Notes: generated from the sequence alone by a model not told the origin. Positions 19,174-28,456 are shown, counted from the first letter of the stretch. The stretch: 64,000 nucleotides of DNA from an uncultured Rhodospirillaceae bacterium (GCA_913020445.1 CAJWAR010000016.1:1-64000); one strand, 5' to 3'. Program-made: numbers and translations.

Positions 19174-19791
19174 TTAGGCGGCTTTGGGTTGATTATACTT
19201 TTTCGAGCGCGGAAAAATTTGGGCGAGATTTTCGATCTTAGCTAAACCGTCGTCCAAAATAGCCATGGTTTTGGCCATATCAGCGCTGTCATCTTCCAGC
19301 CAGATTTTAAAACTGCGCAAATAAACTGCTGCCAAAGCCTTGGTTTTGATGCAGCCGAGCGGTGTTTTGCTTTTTATGCCGAGCAAATTCAGTGCGGATC
19401 CCATGCTGCGCATGACAGCACTGAGGCCGCACAGGCTGGCTTTAGGATCAAACGGCACCGTTTCCCGCAAAATCGCTTTGATCGATTCTTTATGCGGCTG
19501 CAAAGTATCGAAACGCGACATCAGAATATCGAACAACTGATCACGCACAGTTTCGTTTTCGGATGCTTCGCCAAAAGCTGCCGCCACTTGATCATCAATT
19601 TGGCGATTAAAACCGTCGAGAATAGCCAATTTTGAGGTAAAATGCTGTTTGAGTTCCTCGGGCTTGAGTTTCACCGCCTCGGCGATGTCAGCCATCGTAA
19701 TTTCCGGCCACGGCCGCGCCGCCGCCAGCTTGAGCGTGACGGTGATGATTTTATCAGGTGATGCCTTTTTTGGCTTGGCTTTGCGTGCCAT
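19174..19791 (-). CDS. TetR-like / COQ9-like protein
   Basis: A 205-residue all-helical protein. The N-terminus looks like a TetR helix-turn-helix (EITMADIAEAVKLKPEELKQHF, residues about 31-52), but the rest resembles the COQ9 fold, a TetR-derived lipid-binding protein that helps ubiquinone synthesis. A basic leader (MARKAKPKKASPDK) precedes it. I cannot decide between regulator and COQ9-like role. It diverges from rpoH and is followed by csaA. Confidence 0.75.
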   Translation of the reverse strand: MARKAKPKKASPDKIITVTLKLAAARPWPEITMADIAEAVKLKPEELKQHFTSKLAILDGFNRQIDDQVAAAFGEASENETVRDQLFDILMSRFDTLQPHKESIKAILRETVPFDPKASLCGLSAVMRSMGSALNLLGIKSKTPLGCIKTKALAAVYLRSFKIWLEDDSADMAKTMAILDDGLAKIENLAQIFPRSKKYNQPKAA

Positions 19792-19928
19792 ACCGTTCCA
19801 TCCACAAAAAATATCGATTCACATGATAATATCGCTTTTTGGTGCAATACGGAAGATTTTCACAAAAAAAATTTTAATCATAGCAATTTAGCTATATGAT
19901 CAATTTTACGTTATTTGAAGGTTGAACG

Positions 19929-20768
19929 ATGGCTATAGAAGACCGGAAAATGAGTAAAATCTTCGCGTTTCTCGAAAAAGAAGAAGAACGCGAACTCGCT
20001 TTGCGTGCCGGCCAGGGTGATAAAGAGGCCACTGACCGCCTAATCACTAGCCACTTTAATTACGTGGTGAAGCTCGCTAAAGGCTATCGCCGGTCTGGCG
20101 TGCCGATGGCGGACTTGATCCAAGAAGGCATGGTTGGTCTCGCCCAAGCGGTAAAACGGTTCAACCCAGAAAAAAATGTCCGATTATCAACTTATGCGAT
20201 GTGGTGGATTAGGGCCTCGATGCAGGATCATATTGTCAGATCCTGGTCGATGGTGCGTCTTTCAACAAGTTCGGCGCAAAAATCCTTGTTTTTGAATTTA
20301 CGCCGTATGACAGCCGATCTAATCGACGGCGCCGATGCGCTGAGCGACGATATTGTCAGCCGATTGGCGGAACGCTTTGAGACCACGGCCGCTGATGTGC
20401 GTAATTTGTCACGCCGGGTGACGACCAAGGATCTTTCACTGAATGTCCAAGTGTCCGAGGATAGAAATGAAAGCTGGCTGGATCTGTTGGCCTCTGATGA
20501 ACCGACGGCGGAAGAAGTGCTGGCGGCTGAGGGCGATCGGTTGCAACTCAGCGATATCATTGCCAAAGCACTGGCCAATTTGCCCGACCGTGAACAATTT
20601 ATTATCCGCCATCGCTATTTTAGCGAAGCCAAACAGACTTTTGCGGCGATCGGTCAGGAGCTCAATTTGTCGAAGGATCGGGTGCGTCAGCTTGAAGCAC
20701 GTGCCCTGCTAACGCTCCAGGAACTGCTTGAGCCAGTGCTCCGTGGGCATCAATTGTTTTCAAAATAA
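19929..20768 (+). CDS. rpoH: RNA polymerase sigma factor RpoH (sigma-32 family)
   Basis: A 279-residue heat-shock-type sigma factor. Region 2 has SHFNYVVKLAKGY, IQEGMVGLAQAV and STYAMWWIRASM. The RpoH box follows (QKSLFLNLRR, near 117), which distinguishes it from other group 3 factors. Region 4 ends with LNLSKDRVRQLEARAL. The N-terminus is shorter than in most RpoH proteins, a common state in second copies in alphaproteobacteria. GAAGG precedes the ATG, and an imperfect dyad (ATCATAGC ... GCTATATGAT, about 19877-19901) lies upstream. Confidence 0.92.
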   Translation: MAIEDRKMSKIFAFLEKEEERELALRAGQGDKEATDRLITSHFNYVVKLAKGYRRSGVPMADLIQEGMVGLAQAVKRFNPEKNVRLSTYAMWWIRASMQDHIVRSWSMVRLSTSSAQKSLFLNLRRMTADLIDGADALSDDIVSRLAERFETTAADVRNLSRRVTTKDLSLNVQVSEDRNESWLDLLASDEPTAEEVLAAEGDRLQLSDIIAKALANLPDREQFIIRHRYFSEAKQTFAAIGQELNLSKDRVRQLEARALLTLQELLEPVLRGHQLFSK

Positions 20769-21578
20769 TTAACCCGCTAATTCTTTAGAACGTGCGACAG
20801 CTTTGGCGACAGCTTTGCTCATGAGGTCCTGCACGCCGTTCTTGCCCATCAGGACCGAAAGTGCAGCTTCGGTGGTGCCGCCGGGGCTTGAGACATTTTT
20901 GCGCAATGTCTCGGCATCGCTATCTAACTGAACCAGTAATTCGCCTGATCCCGCCACCGTGTGGATAGCGAGCTGAGTTGCTAAATCAGGGCTTAAGCCC
21001 GCCTCAATAGCGGCCTGGGTCATGGTTTCGGCAAGCAAGAAAACATAGGCGGGACCCGAGCCGGAAACCGCCGTCACCGCATCAATTAGACTTTCATCAT
21101 CAACCCAACTGGCCTCACCAACCGCCGCTAAGAGTTCGAGGCAAGTCGCTTTGGCGGTATCACTGACCTGGGCATTGCCGCAAGCGACGGTAATGCCCCG
21201 CCGTATTGCCGCCGGGGTGTTCGGCATAGCGCGAATAATCGCCGCCTTGCTGCCTAGGTTATTTTCAAAAAAAGCGATGGTTTTACCGGCGGCGATCGAA
21301 ATAAAGGTCGCACTGCCTGCATATCGTTTATAAGCCGGCGCAACATTGTCCATCATCTGCGGTTTGATGGCAAACAGCACAAAATCCGGTTCAAAGTCTG
21401 ACCCCAACTCTTCGGGCGAGTTATGAAACGTCACGCCTTGCTCGATAAAAGGAGCGGCAAAGTCCTGGAACGGCTCAACGGCGTGGACATTGGCCCCTTG
21501 AATACCTTGATCGAGCCAGCCACCCAGAAGCGCGCCGCCCATCTTGCCGCAGCCAACGAGAAGTATCTTGCTATCCAT
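20769..21578 (-). CDS. proC: Pyrroline-5-carboxylate reductase ProC
   Basis: ProC makes proline from pyrroline-5-carboxylate using NAD(P)H. Its 269 residues start with the Rossmann loop VGCGKMGGALLGGW, contain AIKPQMMDNVAP near 70, RAMPNTPA near 115, and the signature region AVSGSGPAYVFLLAE (about 165-180) with TQLAIHTVAGSGELL after it. Its start overlaps the stop of the YbjN gene by one base (TAATG), so the pair is translationally coupled. It converges on rpoH with no spare DNA. Confidence 0.96.
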   Translation of the reverse strand: MDSKILLVGCGKMGGALLGGWLDQGIQGANVHAVEPFQDFAAPFIEQGVTFHNSPEELGSDFEPDFVLFAIKPQMMDNVAPAYKRYAGSATFISIAAGKTIAFFENNLGSKAAIIRAMPNTPAAIRRGITVACGNAQVSDTAKATCLELLAAVGEASWVDDESLIDAVTAVSGSGPAYVFLLAETMTQAAIEAGLSPDLATQLAIHTVAGSGELLVQLDSDAETLRKNVSSPGGTTEAALSVLMGKNGVQDLMSKAVAKAVARSKELAG

Positions 21579-22084
21579 TAAGCCTCGCCGATCGGCTCCA
21601 AAATCGAAGCTTCAATCGCCTCTGCCGGGTCTTTGCCGCCCCAAATGACATATTGAAAGGCGGGGTAAAACTTCTCGCACTCGGTGATCGCGGTTTCGAG
21701 CAAATCTTCCACCTGTTGGGGTGAGATGCTGTCGGTGCCCCGCAAGGGGAAGGCGTGGCGATACATCGGCAAAGCTTCATCCTGCCAGATGCAGAAATGC
21801 CCAAGCCACAATTTATCGTTGACCAAGGCGAGCAGATTATTGATTGCTTTCTGCTTGCGCTCCGGTACGCGGATATCAAAAGCACAAGTGAAGTGCATGG
21901 CGCAAAATTCGTCCGACCAGGCAAAATGAAGTGAATAATCACACCATTTGCCGTTATATTCGGCCGCTATTTCTTCTTCACGCACGCGGTTCAAACGCCA
22001 TCCCTGGTTGCTGACCACCTGCTCGACAACGTCGAGTGGTGGCACTTCTGGAGTATCTTCAAGATAATAATCGACCTGAGCCAT
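21578..22084 (-). CDS. YbjN domain-containing protein
   Basis: A 168-residue protein of the YbjN family, an alpha/beta fold related to type III secretion chaperones. Visible blocks include LDVVEQVVSNQGW, CDYSLHFAWS, LALVNDKLWLGHFCIW and ITECEKFYPAFQYVIWGGKDP. I chose the ATG at 22084, which has GGAGG at good spacing; a TTG at 22102 would add six residues. E. coli YbjN affects motility and stress traits, but the mechanism is unknown. It is coupled to proC, a pairing common in alphaproteobacteria. Confidence 0.88.
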   Translation of the reverse strand: MAQVDYYLEDTPEVPPLDVVEQVVSNQGWRLNRVREEEIAAEYNGKWCDYSLHFAWSDEFCAMHFTCAFDIRVPERKQKAINNLLALVNDKLWLGHFCIWQDEALPMYRHAFPLRGTDSISPQQVEDLLETAITECEKFYPAFQYVIWGGKDPAEAIEASILEPIGEA

Positions 22085-22292
22085 GACAGAAGCCTCCGGC
22101 AATAATTGACGTCACGGATGGAGAAGTAAGAAATCCAGTTAAAATACGAACATAACTAGATGTAGTAGCCTACTCCCCCTTGAGTACTATCAGTAGCCTG
22201 CCAGAAGCGGAGTCAGCGCGCAAGAGGGATATCGCCAAACAAGTGAATTTTTCTGTGGATAAGCGCGAAACAGTATATTTAACCGAGAAAAA

Positions 22293-22613
22293 CTAACTTT
22301 TTTTGGTCTTGCCGGTGGTGCTGGACTTCTTGGTCGGTGCTTTTGCGCGCTTGGTTTTCGGTTTTTGCGTGCTTAATTTCGCTTCAAGCTTAACGATTCT
22401 CTTTTCGAGCCGTTCCTGTTCCTCGCGCGCTTTAACGGCAATTGCTTTGGCGACCTCAAATTCTTCACGCGTGACCAAATTCATGTCGCCGATAAAATTC
22501 TCAACCCGGCTCCGCACCATCTGCTCAACTTCGTCTTTCATACCCGCCACCGTGCCGGCGGCACTATTGGCGACTTTGGCGAGATCATCAAAAAAGCGAT
22601 TACGTGTTTGCAT
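22293..22613 (-). CDS. ubiK: Ubiquinone biosynthesis accessory factor UbiK
   Basis: A 106-residue protein of the UbiK/YqiC (membrane fusogenic BMFP) family, which helps assemble the ubiquinone-making complex. It opens with FFDDLAKVANSAAGTVAG and has the conserved helix VTREEFEVAK and a coiled coil at about 60-82. The final 25 residues are a Lys/Thr/Ser-rich tail. It diverges from hldD by 105 bp. Confidence 0.9.
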   Translation of the reverse strand: MQTRNRFFDDLAKVANSAAGTVAGMKDEVEQMVRSRVENFIGDMNLVTREEFEVAKAIAVKAREEQERLEKRIVKLEAKLSTQKPKTKRAKAPTKKSSTTGKTKKS

Positions 22614-22718
22614 GGCGCCATTCCTTAACAGTGGTCGTGGTTGCGAGACTTTATATATAAGCCGCTATTACGCACACCGCAACTTGCCTGCGTGACTCCG
22701 GCACCCTATAACACGTCC

Positions 22719-23705
22719 ATGATTCTCGTGACCGGCGCTGCCGGATTTATTGGCTCGAACTTAGTTTCCGTCCTGGCTCAACGTGGCGAGCGGGAAATTG
22801 CCGTTTGTGACCGGCTGGGTGACGACGATCAATGGCGTAATCTCGCCAAGCATGATTTGGCGGACGTGATTGAGCCTCAAGACCTGCTGAAATATCTTGA
22901 TGATAACATTGGTCGAATCAATACGATCTTCCATATGGGGGCAATCTCGTCGACCACCGAAACCGATATTGATCTGATCATGGATACCAATTACCGGTTA
23001 TCACTGGATATCTGGAATTGGTGCGCCGAGCATCAGGCGCCATTTATCTATGCCTCTTCAGCGGCTACTTACGGTGATGGGGAAGCAGGTTTTGATGATG
23101 ATGGCTCTTGTGATGGCTTGGCCAAGCTGCAGCCGCTGAACGCCTATGGCTGGAGCAAACATCTGTTTGATCGCCAGGTCGCCCAGATGGTTGCCGATGG
23201 CGCCAAGACCCCGCCGCAATGGGCTGGCCTGAAGTTCTTTAATGTCTATGGGCCGAATGAATATCACAAGGGTGGCCAGATGAGCGTGGTGCCGCAAATA
23301 TATGGGCAAATTGAGGAAACCGGCAAAGCTAGATTGTTTAAGTCACATCATCCGGACTTTGAAGATGGCGGCCAGATGCGGGATTTTATCTGGGTCGGTG
23401 ATTGTGTCGATGTGATGCTGTGGCTCTATGAAAATCGCGAGGTCAGCGGCCTGTTTAATTGCGGCACCGGCAAAGCACGGGCGTTTAAAGATTTGGCTGA
23501 GGCGGTTTTTGCCGCTTTAGACAAAGAGCCCGATATCGATTACATCCCGACGCCGGAAAATATCCGCGACAAATATCAGTATTTTACCGAAGCCAAGATG
23601 GCCCGCTTGCAGGCGGCCGGTTATAATGGTGGATCGACCTCATTGGAGGAGGGCGTTAAGCGCTACGTCCAGGATTACCTCGCTGCTGAGGATTCCTACA
23701 TTTAA
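22719..23705 (+). CDS. hldD: ADP-L-glycero-D-manno-heptose 6-epimerase HldD (RfaD)
   Basis: HldD flips the configuration at C6 of ADP-heptose, the sugar donor for the inner core of lipopolysaccharide. The 328-residue extended SDR has TGAAGFIGSN at the start, SSAATYGDG near 107, the YGWSK catalytic motif near 142, and FFNVYGPNEYHKG, which marks the RfaD branch. I chose ATG 22719 (MILVTGAAG) because the family starts at this strand; a longer frame from 22641 has no support. It overlaps the next gene by 4 bp, tail to tail. Confidence 0.94.
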   Translation: MILVTGAAGFIGSNLVSVLAQRGEREIAVCDRLGDDDQWRNLAKHDLADVIEPQDLLKYLDDNIGRINTIFHMGAISSTTETDIDLIMDTNYRLSLDIWNWCAEHQAPFIYASSAATYGDGEAGFDDDGSCDGLAKLQPLNAYGWSKHLFDRQVAQMVADGAKTPPQWAGLKFFNVYGPNEYHKGGQMSVVPQIYGQIEETGKARLFKSHHPDFEDGGQMRDFIWVGDCVDVMLWLYENREVSGLFNCGTGKARAFKDLAEAVFAALDKEPDIDYIPTPENIRDKYQYFTEAKMARLQAAGYNGGSTSLEEGVKRYVQDYLAAEDSYI

Positions 23706-24607
23706 TCAAAACCAGCCGCGATACAGGCTTGGCGCAATCTTTCCGTTTCACTCTCGACAAAAGCCAATGCATCTGCCGGTGATGCGCTGGGATTAACCTC
23801 TGCGGCTTGTTCGGCCAGCGTATTAATGACATCCGGCTGGGCGCAGGCTTTGTTTGCCGCGTTAAATAGCACGTCCTCAATGTCGTCAGGTATGCCAGCG
23901 GGCGCAAACAGTCCCATCCATGAGCCCGACCCGGTTGAGGTCAGCCCCAGTTCTTTCATGGTCGGGACGTATGGGTAAACATTGGTGCGCGCGGGGCAGA
24001 TGGCGGCAATGGCAAAAACATCTTCAGCCTGAATGCTTTCCAGTAGGCGAGGCCCGGTCGTGATGGTCAGGTCAATATCGCCATCCAAGATGGCTTCAAT
24101 GGCGCCTTCGGAACCGCCTTCCGGCGGTACCTCTACCAAATCAATGCCGGTTTCGTTGATAAAGGACTTGAATTCCAGCCGGTGAATGCTGCGCTCATTG
24201 ATCGCATGGTAGCGGATCGAGCCGGGATTTGCTTTGGCGGCAGCGATTAAATCATCCAAGGTCGCGACACCGAGTGACGGGTTGGCGACCAATACATTTG
24301 GCGTGTCGGCTATTTTGAGGACTGGCGTCAGGTCGGTGAGCGGGTCGATGCCGTATTCCGGCATGATATGCGGCAATAAGGCGATATTGCCGATGGTAGC
24401 CATTAACAGCGAGTAGCCATCCGCCTCAGCTTCCGCCGCGGCGCGGGGGCCGTTGGCGCCACCCTGGCCACCGGTAATATGCTCAAATACGACTTCTTGG
24501 CCTAAAGTTTCCGCTATATGCGGACCGAGTGCAAAGGCAACCCGGCTGGAAAAACCCGGCGGCCCAAACGGCAGGATGATGCGGATCGGCTTATCTGGAA
24601 AGCTCAC
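23702..24607 (-). CDS. Bug-type (TctC-like) solute-binding protein without visible signal peptide
   Basis: A 301-residue protein with the fold and motifs of tripartite tricarboxylate transporter receptors (Bug family): PIRIILPFGPPGF at the start, the GANGPRAAAEAEADGYSLL region, MATIGNIAL, and the YVPTMKELG/GLFAPAGIP blocks. Family members bind small organic acids in the periplasm. This one begins almost at the mature domain (MSFPDKPIRI) with no leader, and no membrane TctA/TctB genes are nearby. It is either an orphan with a missed export signal or a cytoplasmic derivative. Confidence 0.87.
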   Translation of the reverse strand: MSFPDKPIRIILPFGPPGFSSRVAFALGPHIAETLGQEVVFEHITGGQGGANGPRAAAEAEADGYSLLMATIGNIALLPHIMPEYGIDPLTDLTPVLKIADTPNVLVANPSLGVATLDDLIAAAKANPGSIRYHAINERSIHRLEFKSFINETGIDLVEVPPEGGSEGAIEAILDGDIDLTITTGPRLLESIQAEDVFAIAAICPARTNVYPYVPTMKELGLTSTGSGSWMGLFAPAGIPDDIEDVLFNAANKACAQPDVINTLAEQAAEVNPSASPADALAFVESETERLRQACIAAGFD

Positions 24608-24724
24608 GGATGGTCCCCTTTATGGAAATAATTATGAGGACAGCTTACTTAATTCATTAACGTTCACAATAAAATTATGCGAATTTATTTGGCCTCAGCC
24701 GCGCTTTCGGGTAGATGATCAGGC

Positions 24725-25519
24725 ATGACATTCACCATCGCCTTTCCGAACATCGATCCGATAATCTTCGCCGTCGGGCCATTTGCCGTTCGCTGGTATG
24801 CGCTCGCGTTTATCGCCGGACTGCTGATTGGCTGGAAATATATCGCCTGGTTTGTCAGCCAGCCGCCGCATGCGATGGACCGCAAAAATGTCGACGATTT
24901 TTTAGTGTGGATTACGCTAGGTGTCGTGCTGGGTGGCCGGCTGGGTTATGTCGGGTTTTATAACGCTGAGTTTTACCTATCAAATCCGCTCGCCATCTTG
25001 CAGGTTTGGCAGGGTGGTATGTCGTTTCATGGCGGTCTGATCGGTGTCATCGTTGCGGTCATATTGTTTTGCCGTCAGCGCCAGCTCAACTATTGGGCGG
25101 TCGGCGATACGGTCGCTTGTGCTGTGCCGATCGGCTTGTTTTTTGGCCGCATCGCCAATTTCATCAATGGCGAGCTGTTTGGCCGCGTGACGGACGTGCC
25201 TTGGGCAATGGTGTTTCCGCACGGTGGCTCGCTACCCCGCCATCCGAGCCAGCTTTACGAAGCGATGCTCGAAGGCCTAGTGCTGTTTATCATTTTGTAC
25301 CTGCTGTCCAAAAACGAGCGGCTACGGCTGAAGTCGGGCTTTCTCTCCGGCGTCTTTATGATTGGCTATGCAGCGGCGCGCGGTTTTGTCGAATTGTTCC
25401 GCCAGCCCGACGCTCATATCGGTTTCTTGTTCGGCAATTTCACCATGGGACAGCTGTTGTCGGTGCCGCTGGTGCTGTTGGGTCTCTATTTGATTTTCCG
25501 CCCGCAAAAAACCGCCTAA
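24725..25519 (+). CDS. lgt: Prolipoprotein diacylglyceryl transferase Lgt
   Basis: Lgt attaches diacylglycerol from phosphatidylglycerol to the lipobox cysteine of prelipoproteins, the first step of lipoprotein maturation at the inner membrane. The 264 residues hold about seven membrane segments, GGMSFHGGLIG near 99 with the essential His, and the signature GRIANFINGELFGRVTD near 141-157, then RHPSQLYEA near 172. The lipoprotein at 27482 would be a client. midA begins 9 bp later. Confidence 0.96.
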   Translation: MTFTIAFPNIDPIIFAVGPFAVRWYALAFIAGLLIGWKYIAWFVSQPPHAMDRKNVDDFLVWITLGVVLGGRLGYVGFYNAEFYLSNPLAILQVWQGGMSFHGGLIGVIVAVILFCRQRQLNYWAVGDTVACAVPIGLFFGRIANFINGELFGRVTDVPWAMVFPHGGSLPRHPSQLYEAMLEGLVLFIILYLLSKNERLRLKSGFLSGVFMIGYAAARGFVELFRQPDAHIGFLFGNFTMGQLLSVPLVLLGLYLIFRPQKTA

Positions 25520-25528
25520 TATCGCTCT

Positions 25529-26617
25529 ATGAATGAGCTGCTTGATCATCTGAAAAAACGCATTGCCGCCGAAGGGCCGCTCTCGGTCGCCGATTATATG
25601 GCCGAGGCCCTGGCCAATCCCAAGCATGGCTACTACATGACCGGTGATCCATTGGGTAAAGCAGGGGATTTCATCACCGCGCCTGAGATCAGCCAGATGT
25701 TTGGCGAGTTGATCGGTCTCTGGTGCGCGGTGGCTTGGCAGCAGATGGGCAGCCCTGAACAAATCAAGCTCATTGAAATTGGCCCCGGCCGCGGCACGCT
25801 GATGGCGGATGCGTTGCGGGCGCTGCCGATGGTGCCGGAATTTTTGGCCGCGATTGAAATTCATCTGATTGAGACCAGCCCTTCATTACAAAAACGCCAA
25901 CAGCGCAATCTCGCCAGCTTGGACGCAAACATCGTGTGGCATGAGGGCTTTGCCGATGTACCGGAAGGCCCGTTTATTCTGTTTGCCAACGAATTGTTCG
26001 ACGCCTTGCCGATCCGCCAGTTTGAAAAGTCAGTTGCCGGTTGGGGCGAGCGTAAAGTCGGCTGCGATGATGCGGGCGATCTGATCTGGCTGTTGGATCA
26101 AAGCGCTGCTATTCCGCCGGCGTTTATTCCGCCCAAATTAGCTGACGCGCCGCCAGGCAGCATTGCCGAGTTTTGCCAAATGGGCGTTACCTTGACGACA
26201 GCCATCGCCGAATCGATTGCCGAATTTGGCGGCGCGGCGCTCTTTATCGATTACGGGCATGATCAATCCAGCATCGGTGACACCCTGCAGGCTGTCAAAG
26301 ACCATCAGTTTCATGACGTCTTGCTCGATCCGGGCGACGCCGATTTAACCGCCCATGTTGATTTCGAGCGATTGGCTGAAAGCGCACGTGGAGCGGGCGC
26401 TTCTGCATTTGGCGCGATCACTCAGGCGGACTTTCTGAGACGCCTTGGCATTGAGCAGCGCGCCCAACAATTGAGGGATGCCGCCTCGACACGGCAAAAG
26501 ACAGAGATTATCTCAAGCTTAAATCGATTGATCGGCGCGGATGAAATGGGCACTTTGTTTAAAGTATTGGCGATCACCCATCCCGATCAGCCAATACCAG
26601 AAGGATTTAGCGGCTAA
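25529..26617 (+). CDS. SAM-dependent methyltransferase, MidA/NDUFAF7 family
   Basis: A 362-residue class I methyltransferase-like protein. The family start (IAAEGPLSVADYMAEALANP, 11-30) and TGDPLGKAGDFITAPEISQMFGELIG are clear; IEIGPGRGTLMADAL near 81 is the SAM loop, and ANELFDALPIRQF near 151 is the family hallmark. Human NDUFAF7 methylates an arginine of complex I; the bacterial role is not established. It lies between lgt and pgeF in one run. Confidence 0.92.
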   Translation: MNELLDHLKKRIAAEGPLSVADYMAEALANPKHGYYMTGDPLGKAGDFITAPEISQMFGELIGLWCAVAWQQMGSPEQIKLIEIGPGRGTLMADALRALPMVPEFLAAIEIHLIETSPSLQKRQQRNLASLDANIVWHEGFADVPEGPFILFANELFDALPIRQFEKSVAGWGERKVGCDDAGDLIWLLDQSAAIPPAFIPPKLADAPPGSIAEFCQMGVTLTTAIAESIAEFGGAALFIDYGHDQSSIGDTLQAVKDHQFHDVLLDPGDADLTAHVDFERLAESARGAGASAFGAITQADFLRRLGIEQRAQQLRDAASTRQKTEIISSLNRLIGADEMGTLFKVLAITHPDQPIPEGFSG

Positions 26618-26636
26618 CACGGTTCGAGCGAAACCA

Positions 26637-27404
26637 GTGATTATAATTGACGACTTAACCAGCAATCCAGCCATTCGGCATGGCTTTTTCACCCGTGAAG
26701 GCGGGGTGAGCGCCGGCCTCTATGGATCGCTCAATTGTGGCTATGGCTCGGATGATCAGCTGGAAAACGTGACAGAGAACCGAAAGCGCGTCGTCCGGGA
26801 ACTTGGCGTGCCCGATGCCGAGCTGGTTACTTGTTATCAGCAACATACGGCGACGGCACTGGTGGTCGAAGAACCGTGGTCGCCCGAAGATGCCCCGATT
26901 GCCGACGGCATGGCCACCCGCCGGCCGGGTCTGGCGCTTGGAATTCTGACCGCCGATTGCGCGCCGGTGTTATTTGCCGATGAACGCGCAGGCGTGATCG
27001 GTGCTGCGCACGGCGGCTGGCAAGGCGCGTTGGACGGTATCATAGAAGCAACACTGGAACGGATGACGGAATTGGGCGCCTCCATCGGTAACATTAAGGC
27101 GGCAATCGGCCCCTGTATTGCGCAAGATTCATACGAAGTTGGACCGGAATTTCACGAGCGTTTTATCAAAGAGTCGGCGCACAACGCTGACTACTTCCAG
27201 CCCTCGACCAAAGACGGTCATCATATGTTTGATCTTGCTGGCTTTGTGGCCACGCGATTACGGCAAGTTGGTGTCGCCGGTATCGGTCAAACCGGCTATG
27301 ATACTCTTCAAGACGAACACCTGTTTTACAGCTATCGCCGGTCGGTACTGCAAAGTGAGAAAGATTATGGCCGCGAAATTTCGGTCATCGCGCTGGCTGA
27401 GTGA
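26637..27404 (+). CDS. pgeF: Peptidoglycan editing factor PgeF (laccase domain)
   Basis: A 255-residue protein of the YfiH/PgeF family, which corrects misplaced serine in peptidoglycan precursors in E. coli and has been called polyphenol oxidase. The metal ligands are visible: His in CYQQHTATAL near 63, Cys in TADCAPVLF near 106 and His in AAHGGWQGAL near 122. I chose the GTG at 26637, 20 bp after midA, which gives the usual start (IIIDDLTSNPAIRHGFFTR); the longer frame runs back into midA. Confidence 0.92.
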   Translation: MIIIDDLTSNPAIRHGFFTREGGVSAGLYGSLNCGYGSDDQLENVTENRKRVVRELGVPDAELVTCYQQHTATALVVEEPWSPEDAPIADGMATRRPGLALGILTADCAPVLFADERAGVIGAAHGGWQGALDGIIEATLERMTELGASIGNIKAAIGPCIAQDSYEVGPEFHERFIKESAHNADYFQPSTKDGHHMFDLAGFVATRLRQVGVAGIGQTGYDTLQDEHLFYSYRRSVLQSEKDYGREISVIALAE

Positions 27405-27426
27405 TGGTCGTTCTTGAGGATGAGTG

Positions 27427-27492
27427 ATGCCGCATATTGTGATTTTGATGTTTTTCGTTTTGGCAATCATGCTGGTGACCTGTGTGGCGTAA
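27427..27492 (+). CDS. 21-residue hydrophobic ORF upstream of a lipoprotein gene
   Basis: A 21-codon frame (MPHIVILMFFVLAIMLVTCVA) with TTGAGGATGAG placed well before its ATG. Apart from one His it is hydrophobic throughout, as in small single-span membrane peptides. Its end overlaps the GTG start of the lipoprotein gene by 11 bp, so it may act as a translational coupler or be a product in its own right. It is too short for homology. Confidence 0.45.
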   Translation: MPHIVILMFFVLAIMLVTCVA

Positions 27493-28456
27493 CTTCGTTC
27501 AACTAATTGCCGTTGTGAGCTGCGCCGGCTTGCTGGCGGGTTGTGGCGGGTTGCCGAAACCGTTCGCCCATGATGGAGCGGTTAAAGGTAATCCGCTAAT
27601 TTCACTCGCCGGCGGTGGGGCAATCCGGGTTGAGATTGATCCGAGCCTGCCGGAATCGCTGGCCAAACCCTTAGCCGAGAACATGATCAAATCGCTGTGG
27701 GCGGAAAACGTACCGGCGAGTGATGAGGCTAATTTTCGCCCCCGATATATCCTTAAAGGTCAGCTTAAAATCAACTACCCATCGGTTTTTGATCCGGAGG
27801 AAGCGGAAATAATCTGGACGTTGACAGATTCCAGGGGAAATAAGCTGGATGCATTTGATCTGAGAATAGCCGGTGACCGGGCCGGCTGGTTGTTTCTCGA
27901 CCAGGAACTGTTGGCTGATTTGAGCGCTGACACCGGTAAGGAAGTTGTGCGCTTGTTATATGCGCAGCGAAAACCCAGACGGGCAGCTTTGCGCATTCCC
28001 GAAACCAGCAAAACTGTGGCGCGTGAAACGGTGAAGATATCACCTGATTCGGTTATTTTAGCCAAAATGCCGAAAATTTTTCTGGCCCAAGTCATTGGTG
28101 CCACCGGCGACGGCAATATTTCACTGCATAGAAATCTGCAGCGCGCGCTAAAAATCGCCGGTGCCGAACTTGTCGCCGAACGTCCTCAATCGGCGTTTTT
28201 GGTGAAGGGTTTTGTCAATATCAGTCCACCCTATAGTGGCTCAAATGACGTCGCCATTACCTGGCTGGTAGCGACAAAAGATGGGAAAGAACTTGGAAAA
28301 ATCACGCAAAACAACAAGGTGCCGGTCGGCGCCTTGGCGGGCCGCTGGGGTGATATAGCGCATGTCATAACGCAAGCTGCCAGCATCGGTATCATCGATG
28401 TTGTCGAGCGGCAGAGCGCTCCCAAAGACAACAAAAAACCGCTGCTCGTTCCGTGA
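27482..28456 (+). CDS. Lipoprotein of unknown function
   Basis: A 324-residue protein with a lipoprotein signal: a short basic start, a hydrophobic stretch and the lipobox LLAGC (Cys near 21), so it should be anchored to a membrane by Lgt. The mature part is mixed alpha/beta, with two similar-looking halves beginning IRVEIDPSLPESLAKPL and PKIFLAQVIGATGDGN. No known domain is recognised. The start is GTG inside the preceding 21-codon ORF. It follows pgeF and precedes prs. Confidence 0.8.
   Translation: MWRNFVQLIAVVSCAGLLAGCGGLPKPFAHDGAVKGNPLISLAGGGAIRVEIDPSLPESLAKPLAENMIKSLWAENVPASDEANFRPRYILKGQLKINYPSVFDPEEAEIIWTLTDSRGNKLDAFDLRIAGDRAGWLFLDQELLADLSADTGKEVVRLLYAQRKPRRAALRIPETSKTVARETVKISPDSVILAKMPKIFLAQVIGATGDGNISLHRNLQRALKIAGAELVAERPQSAFLVKGFVNISPPYSGSNDVAITWLVATKDGKELGKITQNNKVPVGALAGRWGDIAHVITQAASIGIIDVVERQSAPKDNKKPLLVP

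Noticed and set aside
22254-22262. Single consensus DnaA box (TGTGGATAA) between the YbjN gene and ubiK
   Set aside because: A lone 9-bp match is expected by chance now and then, and no second box or AT-rich unwinding region accompanies it.
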